The notes under the pieces are model-generated. The model saw nothing but the letters and a program-made list of their open reading frames with translations. It was not told the DNA's origin and made no database searches. A program made the translations under genes and the position numbers. Source: Jannaschia faecimaris (lineage in GTDB: Bacteria > Pseudomonadota > Alphaproteobacteria > Rhodobacterales > Rhodobacteraceae). From it: DNA of 64,000 nt. The stretch covers positions 124,001 to 188,000 of the forward strand of contig NZ_FNPX01000002.1 of assembly GCF_900107415.1 (NCBI RefSeq), written 5' to 3'. Every line of letters begins with the position of its first letter. Position 1 is the stretch's first letter. Below are positions 51,022 through 60,536 of this stretch, piece by piece.

Positions 51022-51070
51022 TTCCTCTTGCCCAAAATATCCCCAGGAGCGCGAGGGGCTGGCCCCTCGC
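51022..51070. repeat. Palindromic repeat element, copy D
   Basis: TTCCTCTTGCCCAAAATATCC followed by GCGAGGGG-CTGG-CCCCTCGC (51051-51070), a perfect 8-bp stem. The layout (T/C-rich core, A-run, TA(C/T)(T/C)CC, then GGGGCTGGCCCC) is that of copy A at 1784-1830. It lies between the divergent ycjX and truA. Confidence 0.55.
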
Positions 51071-51095
51071 TTCGAGCCGCCCTATCACCCCCAAT

Positions 51096-51866
51096 ATGCC
51101 CCGCTACGCTCTTCGCATCGAATACGACGGCCACCCCTTCGCAGGATGGCAACGCCAGGACGGCCCCACGTCGGTCCAGCAGACGCTGGAGGAGGCACTG
51201 CGCGCGCTGCAGCCGGACATGCCGTCGATCGCCGCCGCCGGACGCACAGACGCCGGGGTCCACGCGACGGGCCAGGTCGCCCATGCCGACATGGCCAAGG
51301 ATTGGGACGCGTTTCGCCTCTCCGAAGCAGTGAACTGGCACCTGAAGCCCGCACCCGTCGCCGTGACCGCCTGCGCCCAAGTGGATAACGACTGGCACGC
51401 GCGGTTTTCCGCGTTGGAGCGGCGCTACACCTTCCGCATCATCGCCCGCCGCGCGCCGCTGGCTCTGGACGTCGGGCAGGCCTGGCGTGTGATCGGGCCG
51501 CTGGACCTGCAGGCGATGCGAGAGGGTGCGGCGCATCTGGTAGGGCAACACGATTTTACAACATTCCGCGCTTCGATCTGCCAAGCGAAATCGCCGGTAA
51601 AGACGATGGACGAGATTGCGCTGGAGGAGCGCCCCTACCCCGGTGGGCAGGACATCCGCATTCACCTTCGGGCCCGTTCCTTTCTGCACAACCAGGTCCG
51701 TTCGATTGCCGGAACGTTGGAGCGTGTCGGGGCCGGATCTTGGACCCCGGACCGCGTACGAACGGCGCTGGCCGCCCGCGACCGCGCCGCCTGCGGGCCG
51801 GTGTCACCGCCGGATGGGCTTTGCCTGACGGGGGTCGAATATCCGGAAGATCCGTTCATACGCTAA
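51096..51866 (+). CDS. truA: tRNA pseudouridine synthase A
   Basis: Isomerises uridines 38-40 in the anticodon arm. 256 residues; the catalytic Asp52 lies in [15 protein letters not shown]. The N-terminal [18 protein letters not shown] and C-terminal [19 protein letters not shown] are typical. ATG 51096 has no strong ribosome site, and the upstream gap contains a palindromic repeat. It is followed by lldD after 77 bases, perhaps with a separate promoter. Confidence 0.96.
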   Translation: MPRYALRIEYDGHPFAGWQRQDGPTSVQQTLEEALRALQPDMPSIAAAGRTDAGVHATGQVAHADMAKDWDAFRLSEAVNWHLKPAPVAVTACAQVDNDWHARFSALERRYTFRIIARRAPLALDVGQAWRVIGPLDLQAMREGAAHLVGQHDFTTFRASICQAKSPVKTMDEIALEERPYPGGQDIRIHLRARSFLHNQVRSIAGTLERVGAGSWTPDRVRTALAARDRAACGPVSPPDGLCLTGVEYPEDPFIR

Positions 51867-51904
51867 CGCTGCAGGCTCAAAGTAATATTGCCCGAGGCGC
51901 ATAG

Positions 51905-51927
51905 ATTGGTTAGAAAGCCTTACCAAT
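51905..51927. promoter_or_regulatory. Inverted ATTGGT / ACCAAT half-sites before lldD
   Basis: ATTGGT (51905-51910) and ACCAAT (51922-51927) are separated by 11 bases and end 16 bases before the lldD start. FCD-type GntR regulators such as LldR and PdhR bind TTGGT-n3-ACCAA, so the half-sites fit but the spacing does not. Confidence 0.35.
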
Positions 51928-51943
51928 TCCCGGAGTCGCCACC

Positions 51944-53125
51944 ATGCCCGTCATTACCAACATCGAAGACTTGCACCGGATCTATAAGCGCCGGGTTCCC
52001 AAGATGTTTTACGATTACTGTGAGTCGGGCAGCTGGACGGAGCAGACCTTTCGCGAAAACGAGACCGATTTCGACAAGATCCGCCTTCGCCAACGGGTGG
52101 CCGTGGACATGGTCGGACGTTCGGTCCGCTCCACCATGATCGGGCGCGAGGTGGCGATGCCGGTTGCGCTGGCACCAGTGGGCATGACCGGGATGCAGCA
52201 CGCCGACGGGGAAATCCTGGCGGCGAAGGCAGCCGAAAAATTCGGCGTGCCCTTCACACTTTCGACCATGTCGATCTGCTCGATCGAAGACGTGGCCGCG
52301 CGCACGCAGGCCCCGTTCTGGTTCCAGCTTTATGTCATGAAGGACGAGGAATACATCGACAACCTGATCGGGCGCGCACGTGCCGCTGGCTGCGATGCGC
52401 TGGTCCTGACGCTGGATCTTCAGATACTTGGCCAGCGACACAAGGATTTGAAAAACGGTCTTTCCGCGCCACCCAAATTGACGCCCGCGACGATCGCCAA
52501 CCTGATGACCAAGGTCGCATGGGGTCTGGAGATGTCCAAGACCACGCGACGCCAGTTCGGGAACATCGTGGGACACGCGAAAGGTGTGAAGGACACGTCA
52601 TCGCTGTCGTCCTGGATCGCGGATCAATTCGACCCCGCGCTGGATTGGTCCAAGATCGCACGCATCAAGGAGAAGTGGGGCGGCAAGCTTATCCTCAAGG
52701 GTATTCTGGATGCCGAGGACGCGAAGATGGCGCTGCAGGTGGGGGCCGATGCAATCATCGTGTCCAACCATGGCGGGCGGCAGTTGGACGGCGCGCTGTC
52801 CTCAATCCGCATGTTGCCCGAGATCATGCAGGCGGTCGGCTCGGAGATCGAGGTGCACATGGACGGCGGCATACGGTCGGGTCAGGACGTGCTGAAGGCC
52901 GTGGCCCTGGGCGCACGCGGCACCTACATCGGGCGGGCGTTCATCTATGGCTTGGGCGCGATGGGCCAGAAGGGCGTGGAGCACGCGCTCGACGTCATCC
53001 ACAAGGAACTGGACACGACCATGGCCCTTTGCGGGGAAAAGAACATCCACAACTTGGGGCCGCACAACTTGTTGGTTCCCAAAGGCTTCACCGGTGAGTG
53101 GGAGACCGTTCAGCGAAACGCGTGA
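51944..53125 (+). CDS. lldD: FMN-dependent L-lactate dehydrogenase / alpha-hydroxy acid dehydrogenase
   Basis: 393 residues, family of (S)-2-hydroxy acid dehydrogenases. The catalytic histidine is H276 in SNHGGRQLDG; FMN-binding segments include PVALAPVGMTGMQH, FWFQLYVMKD, LTLDLQILGQRHKD and MDGGIRSGQDVLKA. The form is LldD-like and would oxidise L-lactate to pyruvate, passing electrons to the quinone pool; other 2-hydroxy acids are possible. CGGAG precedes ATG 51944. Its last 38 bases overlap the convergent MFS gene. Confidence 0.92.
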   Translation: MPVITNIEDLHRIYKRRVPKMFYDYCESGSWTEQTFRENETDFDKIRLRQRVAVDMVGRSVRSTMIGREVAMPVALAPVGMTGMQHADGEILAAKAAEKFGVPFTLSTMSICSIEDVAARTQAPFWFQLYVMKDEEYIDNLIGRARAAGCDALVLTLDLQILGQRHKDLKNGLSAPPKLTPATIANLMTKVAWGLEMSKTTRRQFGNIVGHAKGVKDTSSLSSWIADQFDPALDWSKIARIKEKWGGKLILKGILDAEDAKMALQVGADAIIVSNHGGRQLDGALSSIRMLPEIMQAVGSEIEVHMDGGIRSGQDVLKAVALGARGTYIGRAFIYGLGAMGQKGVEHALDVIHKELDTTMALCGEKNIHNLGPHNLLVPKGFTGEWETVQRNA

Positions 53126-54230
53126 GCGGCCAGATCACTGCCAGCAGAAGCGCCACGCAGGCAAAAGCCCAGCGCAACCCGAACGCCTGCGCGCCCAGCC
53201 CCATGAGGGCGGGCGCGATGAAGAAGCCCAGAAAACCGATCACCGCTACGCGGGCGATGGCCGCCGTCCGCAAGGCCGGCGGTGCCAGCCGCCCCGTCAG
53301 CGCCAGCCCCATCGGCCCGATGACCGAAATGCCCAGACCCAGCAGGCCGAACCCCACGTAGGCCACGAACGGCGTGGGGGCGGCAGCGGCGATCAATACG
53401 CCGACAATGGCACAACCGGTTGCGATGCGAATCACCCCGACTTCGGACAGTCGCGCCGCCACGGCCTGTCCGGAGAAGCGCCCCACGGCCATTGTCAGGC
53501 CCAGCATCGCGGGGCCGAATGCGCCCTCGGCGGCCCCCCCGCCTAGCGTCCGTTCGATGTGCAGGGCCGACCAAGATTCGACCGTGGCCTCTGCCATGAA
53601 CCCGATCAACACGATCAACCCACCCAACGCGATCAGGCCGAAGGGAAGGCGCGGTGCCGGGCCGTCTTGATCGGCGGTCGGGGATACCGACATGACCTGA
53701 AAAGGCGCGGTCGCAAGGATCAGAAGCGCCATTGCCGGAAAGATCATCGCAGGTCCCCAGCCCGCTTCGCGCATGGCCCCGGTCAGCAGGGCCGCGATTG
53801 CATAGGCGACCGAGAACATGGCGTGGTTCACATTCATCAGGCTGCGCGCCTCGCGGGCCTCCACCTCGGAGACGCGGGCGTTCATCACGACATCGGTCAG
53901 GCCCGACAGCCCGCCCAGGATCATCAGGATCACGAAAAGCAGCGGCACCGTATAACCCACGGTCGGAAGCATCGCGGCACCGGCCAGCATCACCGTACCC
54001 ACCGGCAAGGCCCAGCGTCCCATGCGCCGATCCCACCGCGGAGCCACATAAAGGGTCGTCGACAAGCCAATCGAGGTGCCGAGGAGGAGCAGGCCGAATG
54101 TCGCGTCATCCACCCCAATGCGTGCCTTAAGGACAGGTGCCATCGCGGCAATGCAACCCCAGGTAAAGCCGACGGCCATGAAGGCGGCGATCGGCGCGCG
54201 GCTGAGACGAAGGGCGGAGAGAACATTCAT
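53088..54230 (-). CDS. MFS transporter (12-helix)
   Basis: 380 residues with 12 hydrophobic helices. The MFS loop between helices 2 and 3 reads YVAPRWDRRMGRWALP, and FSGQAVAARLSEVG fits the pseudo-repeat in the second half. DVVMNARVSEVEAREARSLM after helix 4 resembles the YbjJ-like inner-membrane carriers. Substrate unknown. ATG 54230 is used; an upstream frame extension lacks a ribosome site. Its 3' end overlaps lldD by 38 bases in opposite orientation. Confidence 0.87.
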   Translation of the reverse strand: MNVLSALRLSRAPIAAFMAVGFTWGCIAAMAPVLKARIGVDDATFGLLLLGTSIGLSTTLYVAPRWDRRMGRWALPVGTVMLAGAAMLPTVGYTVPLLFVILMILGGLSGLTDVVMNARVSEVEAREARSLMNVNHAMFSVAYAIAALLTGAMREAGWGPAMIFPAMALLILATAPFQVMSVSPTADQDGPAPRLPFGLIALGGLIVLIGFMAEATVESWSALHIERTLGGGAAEGAFGPAMLGLTMAVGRFSGQAVAARLSEVGVIRIATGCAIVGVLIAAAAPTPFVAYVGFGLLGLGISVIGPMGLALTGRLAPPALRTAAIARVAVIGFLGFFIAPALMGLGAQAFGLRWAFACVALLLAVIWPLTRFAERSPTHR

Positions 54231-54327
54231 GCGCGCCAAGTGGCGCAGGGCCGGGTGGGTTTGCAAGCGTCAAACGGAGCGGGTCAGCGCAACGAAAGGC
54301 CCTGAAGCGCCACCGGTCCATGCGGCG

Positions 54328-54804
54328 TCAGCCGTGATCCTTCATCAGGCGCGCCTTCTGACGCTGCCAGTCGCGCTTGGCCGAGGCTTCGCGCTTGTCA
54401 TGGTTCTTCTTGCCCTTGCCGACGCCGATCTTCAGCTTCACCATCCCGCGGTGATTGAAATACATCACCAGCGGCACGATCGTGTAGCCTTCGCGCGCGG
54501 TGGCGTTCCAAAGGCGTGACATCTCTCGCTTGGACACCAGCAGCTTGCGGCGGCGGCGTTCCTCGTGGCCGAAAGTCTTGGCCTGGGAATAGGGCGCGAT
54601 ATAGCCGTTCACCAGCCACAGCTCCCCGTCCTTCACCTCGGCGTAGGATTCAGCGACGTTCGCGCCCCCCTGCCGCAGGGATTTGACCTCGGAGCCTTCA
54701 AGCATGATACCGCATTCGAGGTCGTCCTCGATCGCGTAGTCGTACCGCGCCCGCCGGTTCTCGGCGATAACTTTGTAGTTCTTGTCTTTGTCGTCCTTGG
54801 CCAT
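54328..54804 (-). CDS. smpB: SsrA-binding protein SmpB
   Basis: 158 residues; binds tmRNA and brings it to stalled ribosomes. Typical segments are [46 protein letters not shown] and the lysine-rich C-terminal tail ([20 protein letters not shown]) that occupies the mRNA channel. The start is ATG 54804. It follows the MFS gene by ten bases and dapA lies beyond, so the three probably share a transcript. The tmRNA gene itself is not in the window. Confidence 0.97.
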   Translation of the reverse strand: MAKDDKDKNYKVIAENRRARYDYAIEDDLECGIMLEGSEVKSLRQGGANVAESYAEVKDGELWLVNGYIAPYSQAKTFGHEERRRRKLLVSKREMSRLWNATAREGYTIVPLVMYFNHRGMVKLKIGVGKGKKNHDKREASAKRDWQRQKARLMKDHG

Positions 54805-54814
54805 GCCCTGCCAC

Positions 54815-56005
54815 TTAGGTGCGCAACGGCCCCGTGTCCACGGGCGACAGGCGTGCGGACACCAGGATCGTCGCGACGGCAAGCAGACAGGTAACACCGC
54901 CAGCCACGCCCAACGCAGCCAATCCTGCCCCTGCGACAACCCAGCCACCGATGACTGCGCCCAGCGCCGCGCCGACGTATATACACGCGGCATTCAGCGC
55001 CAGCGCGACCGGTGCCTGTGTCCCGGCCAGGACGACCAGACGCATCTGCTGTCCCGCGATGAAGCCATAGCCGCAGGCATTCCAGACGAAGAACAGCGCC
55101 ATCGCCAGCGGCAGTGAGATCGGCAGCAGCGAGAGCAGCGGCATTATCGCGACCTGCAGGCAGGCCAACCCGATCAGCGTGCGCGCCGGACCCAGGCGGT
55201 CGGCCACCCAACCCCCTGCAAAGTTGCCCGCCACCGCGCCCAAGCCGCAGACCACCAGCGCCGCCGTGACCCCGTTGCGGCCCAGCGACATCTTTTCTTC
55301 CAGAAGCGGAGCCAGATAAGTGAATGGCACGTAGATCGCCCCAAGGAACACGGCCGTGAACCCGATCGCCAGCATCAGCCGCCCATTTCCCAACACCGAG
55401 GCGAGGTCCGCCAGACGCACAGGCTGAAACGACAGGCCTGCCGGGACGCGCATCCAGATCAGGGTAGCGCATCCCGCAGCCAGCACGGCAACAAGACCAA
55501 AGGCGACCCGCCAGCCATAGGTGTAAGCAATCCAACTGCCTGCGGGCACACCCATCACCTGCGCCAACGTCAGGCCGAAGAAAACCATGGCAAGCACCTT
55601 GCCCCGCGCCTCGGGTCGGGCCAATCCAGCGGCCACGGCGGCGGCCACGGGCGTCGTCAGACCAGCCCCCGCAGCCGCCAGCGCGCGGGCGGCAAACAGC
55701 GTTTCCTGTGTCGGCGCAAATGCCGACCCCAGCGCCGCAAGACCGAACAGTGCCATCCCAAAGGCCATCACCCGCCTGCGCCCGAACCCTCCCGTCGCAG
55801 CGACCAGAATGGGAGAAAGTACGGCATAGGACAGCGCGTAGCTCGTCAGGACCCATCCAGCTTCAGACGGTGTCATCAACAGATCGCGCGCCAACGGAGC
55901 CAGCGCACCAATAACAAGAAAGGCCCCCATCCCGATGACGAAATTCGCCGCCGACAGGACTGGCACCAAGCCTCGGGGCAATCCCGAGGCAGTGTCGGGC
56001 GTCAA
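54815..56005 (-). CDS. MFS transporter, AraJ/DHA1-like
   Basis: 396 residues, 12 hydrophobic helices. Motif A between helices 2 and 3 appears as [20 protein letters not shown], and helix 5 has the drug-antiporter-like GxxxGPxxG variant [20 protein letters not shown]. Related carriers export sugars or drugs; the substrate here is not known. The only start is TTG 56005, which overlaps the dapA stop (TTGA), so it is translated by coupling. It separates dapA from smpB, which are direct neighbours in many relatives. Confidence 0.88.
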   Translation of the reverse strand: MTPDTASGLPRGLVPVLSAANFVIGMGAFLVIGALAPLARDLLMTPSEAGWVLTSYALSYAVLSPILVAATGGFGRRRVMAFGMALFGLAALGSAFAPTQETLFAARALAAAGAGLTTPVAAAVAAGLARPEARGKVLAMVFFGLTLAQVMGVPAGSWIAYTYGWRVAFGLVAVLAAGCATLIWMRVPAGLSFQPVRLADLASVLGNGRLMLAIGFTAVFLGAIYVPFTYLAPLLEEKMSLGRNGVTAALVVCGLGAVAGNFAGGWVADRLGPARTLIGLACLQVAIMPLLSLLPISLPLAMALFFVWNACGYGFIAGQQMRLVVLAGTQAPVALALNAACIYVGAALGAVIGGWVVAGAGLAALGVAGGVTCLLAVATILVSARLSPVDTGPLRT

Positions 56006-56874
56006 TTCAGCAGGCCGGCGTGGCGCAGAGCGTCACCGATTCGGGTCCGCGTGGCCTCGGTCGCGGGGGTGATTGGCAGGCGCACCTCGTCCGAGCATTT
56101 GCCCAGCATTGCCAACGCAGTCTTGGCCCCGACAACGCCCGGCTCGGCGAAGATGGCCTCGTGCAGCGGCATCAGGCGGTCCTGAATTTCCAGCGCCGTG
56201 GCGTAATCGCCCGCAAGCGTCGCTTCTTGCATCCGGGACAGCATCTTGGGCGCAACGTTGCACGTGACCGAAATGCAGCCGACACCGCCCTGCGCATTGA
56301 ACCCGTGCGCGGTGGCATCCTCACCCGAAAGCTGGGCGAAGTCCGTGCCACAGGTCATCCGCTGCGCCGACACGCGGGCCAGATCGCCGGTCGCGTCCTT
56401 GACGCCGACGATCATCGGCAGCTTGGCCAATTCGCCCATCGTGGCAGGGGTCATGTCGACAACAGACCGCCCGGGAATATTATAGATGATGATCGGGATT
56501 CCGATTTCGGCGACCGCAGCGAAATGAGCGATCAGCCCCGCTTGCGTCGGCTTGTTGTAATAGGGCGTCACGACTAGCGCGGCGTCGGCCCCCACGTCCT
56601 TGGCAAACTGCACAAGGCGCAGCGCCTCGGCGGTATTGTTCGAACCGGCCCCGGCGATGACCTTCACACGACCTGCCGCACGCCTGACCACTGCGGCGAT
56701 TACAGCCTCGTGCTCCTCGTGGGTCAGGGTGGGGCTTTCTCCGGTGGTGCCGACGGGTACCAACCCGTGCGATCCCTCCGCGATCTGCCAGTCGACGAGC
56801 GCATCAAGCGCCTCGAAATCCACTGCGCCATCTTTGAAGGGCGTCACCAGTGCGGGCATGGAGCCTTTGAACAT
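56002..56874 (-). CDS. dapA: 4-Hydroxy-tetrahydrodipicolinate synthase
   Basis: Condenses pyruvate with aspartate semialdehyde in lysine/diaminopimelate synthesis. The Schiff-base lysine is K159 in VGVKDATG, with Tyr131 (YNIPGR) and the GTTGESPTL motif (42-50) completing the active site. 290 residues, normal. ATG 56874 has AAAGGAGG upstream. It is divergent from the transglycosylase gene and heads the dapA-MFS-smpB run. Confidence 0.97.
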   Translation of the reverse strand: MFKGSMPALVTPFKDGAVDFEALDALVDWQIAEGSHGLVPVGTTGESPTLTHEEHEAVIAAVVRRAAGRVKVIAGAGSNNTAEALRLVQFAKDVGADAALVVTPYYNKPTQAGLIAHFAAVAEIGIPIIIYNIPGRSVVDMTPATMGELAKLPMIVGVKDATGDLARVSAQRMTCGTDFAQLSGEDATAHGFNAQGGVGCISVTCNVAPKMLSRMQEATLAGDYATALEIQDRLMPLHEAIFAEPGVVGAKTALAMLGKCSDEVRLPITPATEATRTRIGDALRHAGLLN

Positions 56875-57000
56875 CGACGCGTCCTCCTTTGATCCGGTCG
56901 GAAATTTGGGCGGAACCTAGCCGGGGTTGTCTGCTCTCACAACCCGGTGACTTGTGATGAATCGCATGACTGTTAGTCGTCGGGCAGCCGTTTCCGACCT

Positions 57001-58983
57001 ATGTTTGCGTTCATGATGATCAGACTGTTTGCCGCCACATTGTTCCTTGCCCTTTCGCCGGTGCCCGCCGCCCAAGCAACCCCGGCGCTGACCGCCGGGT
57101 TGCAAGCCCTGCGTATCGGGGATGAGGATGCCGCCCGCGCCGCGCTTACCCGCGCGCAGGACCCGGTCGCGCGCGACCTGATCCTGTGGCACATACTGCG
57201 CGGCCGGAAAGGCACATTTCGCGAGGCGAAAGCGTTCCTTGGCCGCAATCCGGACTGGCCGGGATTGGACCTTCTACGCGCGCGGGTCGAACTTGACCTG
57301 CCATTCATCCTGCCGCCGAACGAAATCGTCGCGTTCTTCGATCAGGAGGCCCCGCGAACATCGCGCGGGGCGCTGATGCTTGCGATCGCGCAGAGGGCGC
57401 TTGGAGAGGTCACCTCCGCCGAAATCGTCGCTATCGATACGTGGTTGACGATGGCGATGCCGGCATCTTCCGAGGACGGGTTTCTGGAGGTCTTTGGCGA
57501 CATCCTGCGCCCCTTCGACGCCGTGCGACTTGATGCGATGATCTGGTCCGGAGATATCCAGTCCGCCGAGCGGACGCTGACCCGCGTATCTGGCCCGGAA
57601 GCCGCCCTCGCCCGCGCCCGCATCGCGTTGCGCGACGACCGCGACGGGGTCGACGACTTGATCGATGCGGTGCCCGACGCGCTCCGCGCGCATCCCGGAT
57701 TGGCCTACGAGCGGTTTCGCTGGCGGCTCAACCGAGGCCGGACGGACGATGCGCTGGAACTGCTGTATGCCTATGACGAGAGCGCCGACACGCTGGCCGC
57801 GCCGTCCATCTGGGGGAAGCACCGCGACCGGCTGGCCCGCGGATTGATGCAGGATGGTCGCCCAGCGGATGCCTACCGCGTCGCCGCCAACCATCACCTG
57901 CCGGACGGCGATCGGGATATTGCGCCGAACGAATGGCTGGCGGGGTACGTCGCCTTGCGATTCTTGAATCGACCCGGCGATGCGGCTGCGCATTTCCGCA
58001 CCTTCGACGCCAATGTCGCCTCGCCCATTTCCAAGGGGCGTGCCGGTTACTGGCTGGGCCGGGCGCTGGAGGCGAGTGGCGACGCCGCGGGGGCGGTCGC
58101 TGCCTACGCTCAGGGGGCGCGTTACCAGACCAGCTTCTACGGTCAGCTTGCCGCCGAGCGCGCGGGCCTGACCGCCGATCCGCTGCTGACCGGGACCGAG
58201 GTGTTTCCCCCGCTGGCCCAGACCAGCTTTGCCGACAGCACTGTTCTGGCCGCCGCGCGCCTGCTGGCCCGGATCGGGGAGCGGGCGCTGGCCGAACGCT
58301 TTATCGCCCACTTGGCGGAAAGCCTGCCACGCGCGGAAATCGGCACGCTGATCAACATCGCGCTGGACGAACTGAACGACCCGCACATCGCTCTTCTGAC
58401 GGCCAAGCGCGCGGCCCAGGACGGGCACGAGTTGCATCGCGGGTATTTCCCGGTCACCGATCTTGCGAGCCGTGCCAGCCCGGTGGCCCCGGAACTGGCG
58501 CTGTCCATCGCTCGCCGCGAGTCCGAATTCGACCCAGTCGTGGTGTCCGGTGCAGGGGCGGCTGGCCTGATGCAGCTTATGCCCGGAACCGCACGAGAGA
58601 TGTCGCTTCTGCTTGGGGAGCCTTATCGCCAGTCAGCCCTGACGCGCGATCCGCTCTATAACGCCCGACTCGGCACGGCCTATTTGGCCGAGCTGGAGTT
58701 CGAATTCGGCTATTCCCCGATTCTCGTGCCGGCGGCCTACAACGCGGGACCAAGCCGCGCCCGCAGATGGGCGGCGGAGTTCGGCAACCCGTCCGACCCA
58801 ACCTTGGACGTTATCGACTGGATCGAGGACGTGCCCTTTTCCGAAACGCGCAATTATATCATGCGCGTGTCGGAAAGCCTGCTGCCCTACCGTGCGCAGT
58901 TGACCGGCAATGTCGGCGAAGTGCGCCTGCTTGACTGGCTGAGAAACGGCTACGGCGACTTGGCGCGAAGCCAGGGCGGCTAG
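57001..58983 (+). CDS. slt: Soluble lytic murein transglycosylase Slt
   Basis: 660-residue periplasmic transglycosylase of the Slt70 type. A signal peptide ends PAAQA; a long alpha-helical superhelix (about 25-480) follows, then the SLT catalytic domain with the general acid E507 in ALSIARRESEFDP, AGLMQLMPGTA and the NYIMRVSESLLPYR end. ATGs at 57001, 57013 and 57016 are all possible starts. It ends on a CTAG shared with the stop of the convergent EamA gene. Confidence 0.92.
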   Translation: MFAFMMIRLFAATLFLALSPVPAAQATPALTAGLQALRIGDEDAARAALTRAQDPVARDLILWHILRGRKGTFREAKAFLGRNPDWPGLDLLRARVELDLPFILPPNEIVAFFDQEAPRTSRGALMLAIAQRALGEVTSAEIVAIDTWLTMAMPASSEDGFLEVFGDILRPFDAVRLDAMIWSGDIQSAERTLTRVSGPEAALARARIALRDDRDGVDDLIDAVPDALRAHPGLAYERFRWRLNRGRTDDALELLYAYDESADTLAAPSIWGKHRDRLARGLMQDGRPADAYRVAANHHLPDGDRDIAPNEWLAGYVALRFLNRPGDAAAHFRTFDANVASPISKGRAGYWLGRALEASGDAAGAVAAYAQGARYQTSFYGQLAAERAGLTADPLLTGTEVFPPLAQTSFADSTVLAAARLLARIGERALAERFIAHLAESLPRAEIGTLINIALDELNDPHIALLTAKRAAQDGHELHRGYFPVTDLASRASPVAPELALSIARRESEFDPVVVSGAGAAGLMQLMPGTAREMSLLLGEPYRQSALTRDPLYNARLGTAYLAELEFEFGYSPILVPAAYNAGPSRARRWAAEFGNPSDPTLDVIDWIEDVPFSETRNYIMRVSESLLPYRAQLTGNVGEVRLLDWLRNGYGDLARSQGG

Positions 58984-59840
58984 TCCGCAACCCTTGCACG
59001 CCAAAGCGTGAACAGCCCCGCCGCCATGACGATGGCCGCGCCCAGAACCACATGCGTCTCAAGCGCTTCGCCGAAGATCGTGACGCCGATCAGGGATGCG
59101 AATACAAGTTGAAGATAGGCGAAGGGCTGCACAACGCTGGCCTCCGCCACCTCGTAGCAGCGGATCAGAAGCCAGTGCCCGGTCGCCCCCGACACGCAAA
59201 GCGCGGTCATCCAGCCCCAGTCACCCAAGGTCATCGGCTCCCAGAACCAGATACCGACAAGCGTGACCGCGATCGCGCCCACCGTGCCCGTCCAGAAGAA
59301 GCTGGTCGCCGTGGTATCGCGCCGGGCGACGTAGCGGGTCAGCAAACCATAGAGCGCGAACATCAAGGCCGCCGTCAGCGGTACAAGCGCGGCGGGGCTG
59401 AAAACACCTGCCCCCGGTTGCAGGATGACCAGCACGCCAACGAAACCGACACCGATGGCCGCCCACCGCCGCCAGCCGACCGACTCCCCCAAGACCGGCC
59501 CTGACAGCATCGCCACCAGCAATGGATAGGCCGCGAAGATGGCGTGGCTTTCGACCAGCCCCAGCAAGACGAAACCAGCGACCATCACGCAGATCTCCGC
59601 CACCAGCAGCACGCCACGAAACGCCTGCACCCATGGCTGCGACGTGGCCGCCGCCGCGCGAAGCCCCCCGGCCTTGCGCGTGGCGACGGCGATCACGAAG
59701 GCGGCAAAGAACCAGTAGCGGATCATCACCACCATCAGCACGTTGTATTCCCCGGCGAGATGGCGCGAGAACCCATCCTGCACGGCGAAAATGAAGGTGG
59801 TCACCACCATCAGCCAGATGCCCAACCGGTCGCCCGTCAT
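58980..59840 (-). CDS. EamA/DMT family exporter
   Basis: 286 residues with ten hydrophobic helices in two EamA repeats (GIWLMVVTTFIFAVQDGFSR begins the first; LVPLTAALMFALYGLLTRYV the second). Such carriers export amino acids or other metabolites; the substrate is unknown. The start overlaps the stop of mnmD (ATGA), so it is the second gene of that unit. The stop codon shares CTAG with slt on the other strand. Confidence 0.88.
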   Translation of the reverse strand: MTGDRLGIWLMVVTTFIFAVQDGFSRHLAGEYNVLMVVMIRYWFFAAFVIAVATRKAGGLRAAAATSQPWVQAFRGVLLVAEICVMVAGFVLLGLVESHAIFAAYPLLVAMLSGPVLGESVGWRRWAAIGVGFVGVLVILQPGAGVFSPAALVPLTAALMFALYGLLTRYVARRDTTATSFFWTGTVGAIAVTLVGIWFWEPMTLGDWGWMTALCVSGATGHWLLIRCYEVAEASVVQPFAYLQLVFASLIGVTIFGEALETHVVLGAAIVMAAGLFTLWRARVAD

Positions 59841-60490
59841 CGCAATCTACCCTTTGTCATGTGCCGTTTTCGCCCATACCCCTGAACACGTTCCACCGCG
59901 AACCCTGCCGCGGCCAGCGCCTGCCGCACATGTCCCGCGGCCGTATAGGTGGCAAACGTCCCGCCGGGTGCCGTGTGCCGCGCCACCTCGCCCATCAGGT
60001 CGGCCCCCCACATCTCCGGATTTCTGGCAGGCGAGAAACCGTCCAGAAACCAGGCATCCGCCCGACCGCTCCAGTCGGGAAGCGCCCGGCGCACATCGCC
60101 CATGATGATCTCGACATCCATGTTCGGCAGGGCGACGCGCGCACCCGGCCATTGATCCAGCAACGCGGTCGCATCGAACTCGGGGAAGGCGGCAAGCGCG
60201 CGTGCCATGTCGTCGCGCGCCATCGGGAACGCCTCGAAAGATGTAAAGCGCAGCCGCCCCTTCCCCGTCCACGCGGCAGCGGTCACCAGCGCGTTGAGCC
60301 CGGTCCCGAAGCCCAGCTCCGCGATATGGAATCCGTCGCACATTCGCGCGGGCAAGTCGTTGCCCCGCAGGAACGTGTGCCGCGTCTCTTCGGGGCCGGA
60401 GGCGAGCGAAAAATACGGGTCGTCGAATGCAACGGCCACCGGGGTTCCGTCGCGCCATTCCAGATCCGGAGAGAGGTTTATGTCCGTCAT
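59837..60490 (-). CDS. mnmD: tRNA mnm5s2U34 methyltransferase MnmD
   Basis: 217 residues; corresponds to the N-terminal methyltransferase half of MnmC, which converts nm5(s2)U34 to mnm5(s2)U34 in tRNA. The SAM site is AELGFGTGLNALV; DAWFLDGFSPARNPEMW is the DUF752 signature. In E. coli this domain is fused to an FAD oxidase; here it is separate and an FAD oxidoreductase gene lies divergently 46 bases away. ATG 60490. Confidence 0.93.
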   Translation of the reverse strand: MTDINLSPDLEWRDGTPVAVAFDDPYFSLASGPEETRHTFLRGNDLPARMCDGFHIAELGFGTGLNALVTAAAWTGKGRLRFTSFEAFPMARDDMARALAAFPEFDATALLDQWPGARVALPNMDVEIIMGDVRRALPDWSGRADAWFLDGFSPARNPEMWGADLMGEVARHTAPGGTFATYTAAGHVRQALAAAGFAVERVQGYGRKRHMTKGRLR

Positions 60491-60536
60491 CGCCTGCCCT
60501 ATGCCCTTGGTCGGACAGGACAGGAAAGGCCGAAGT

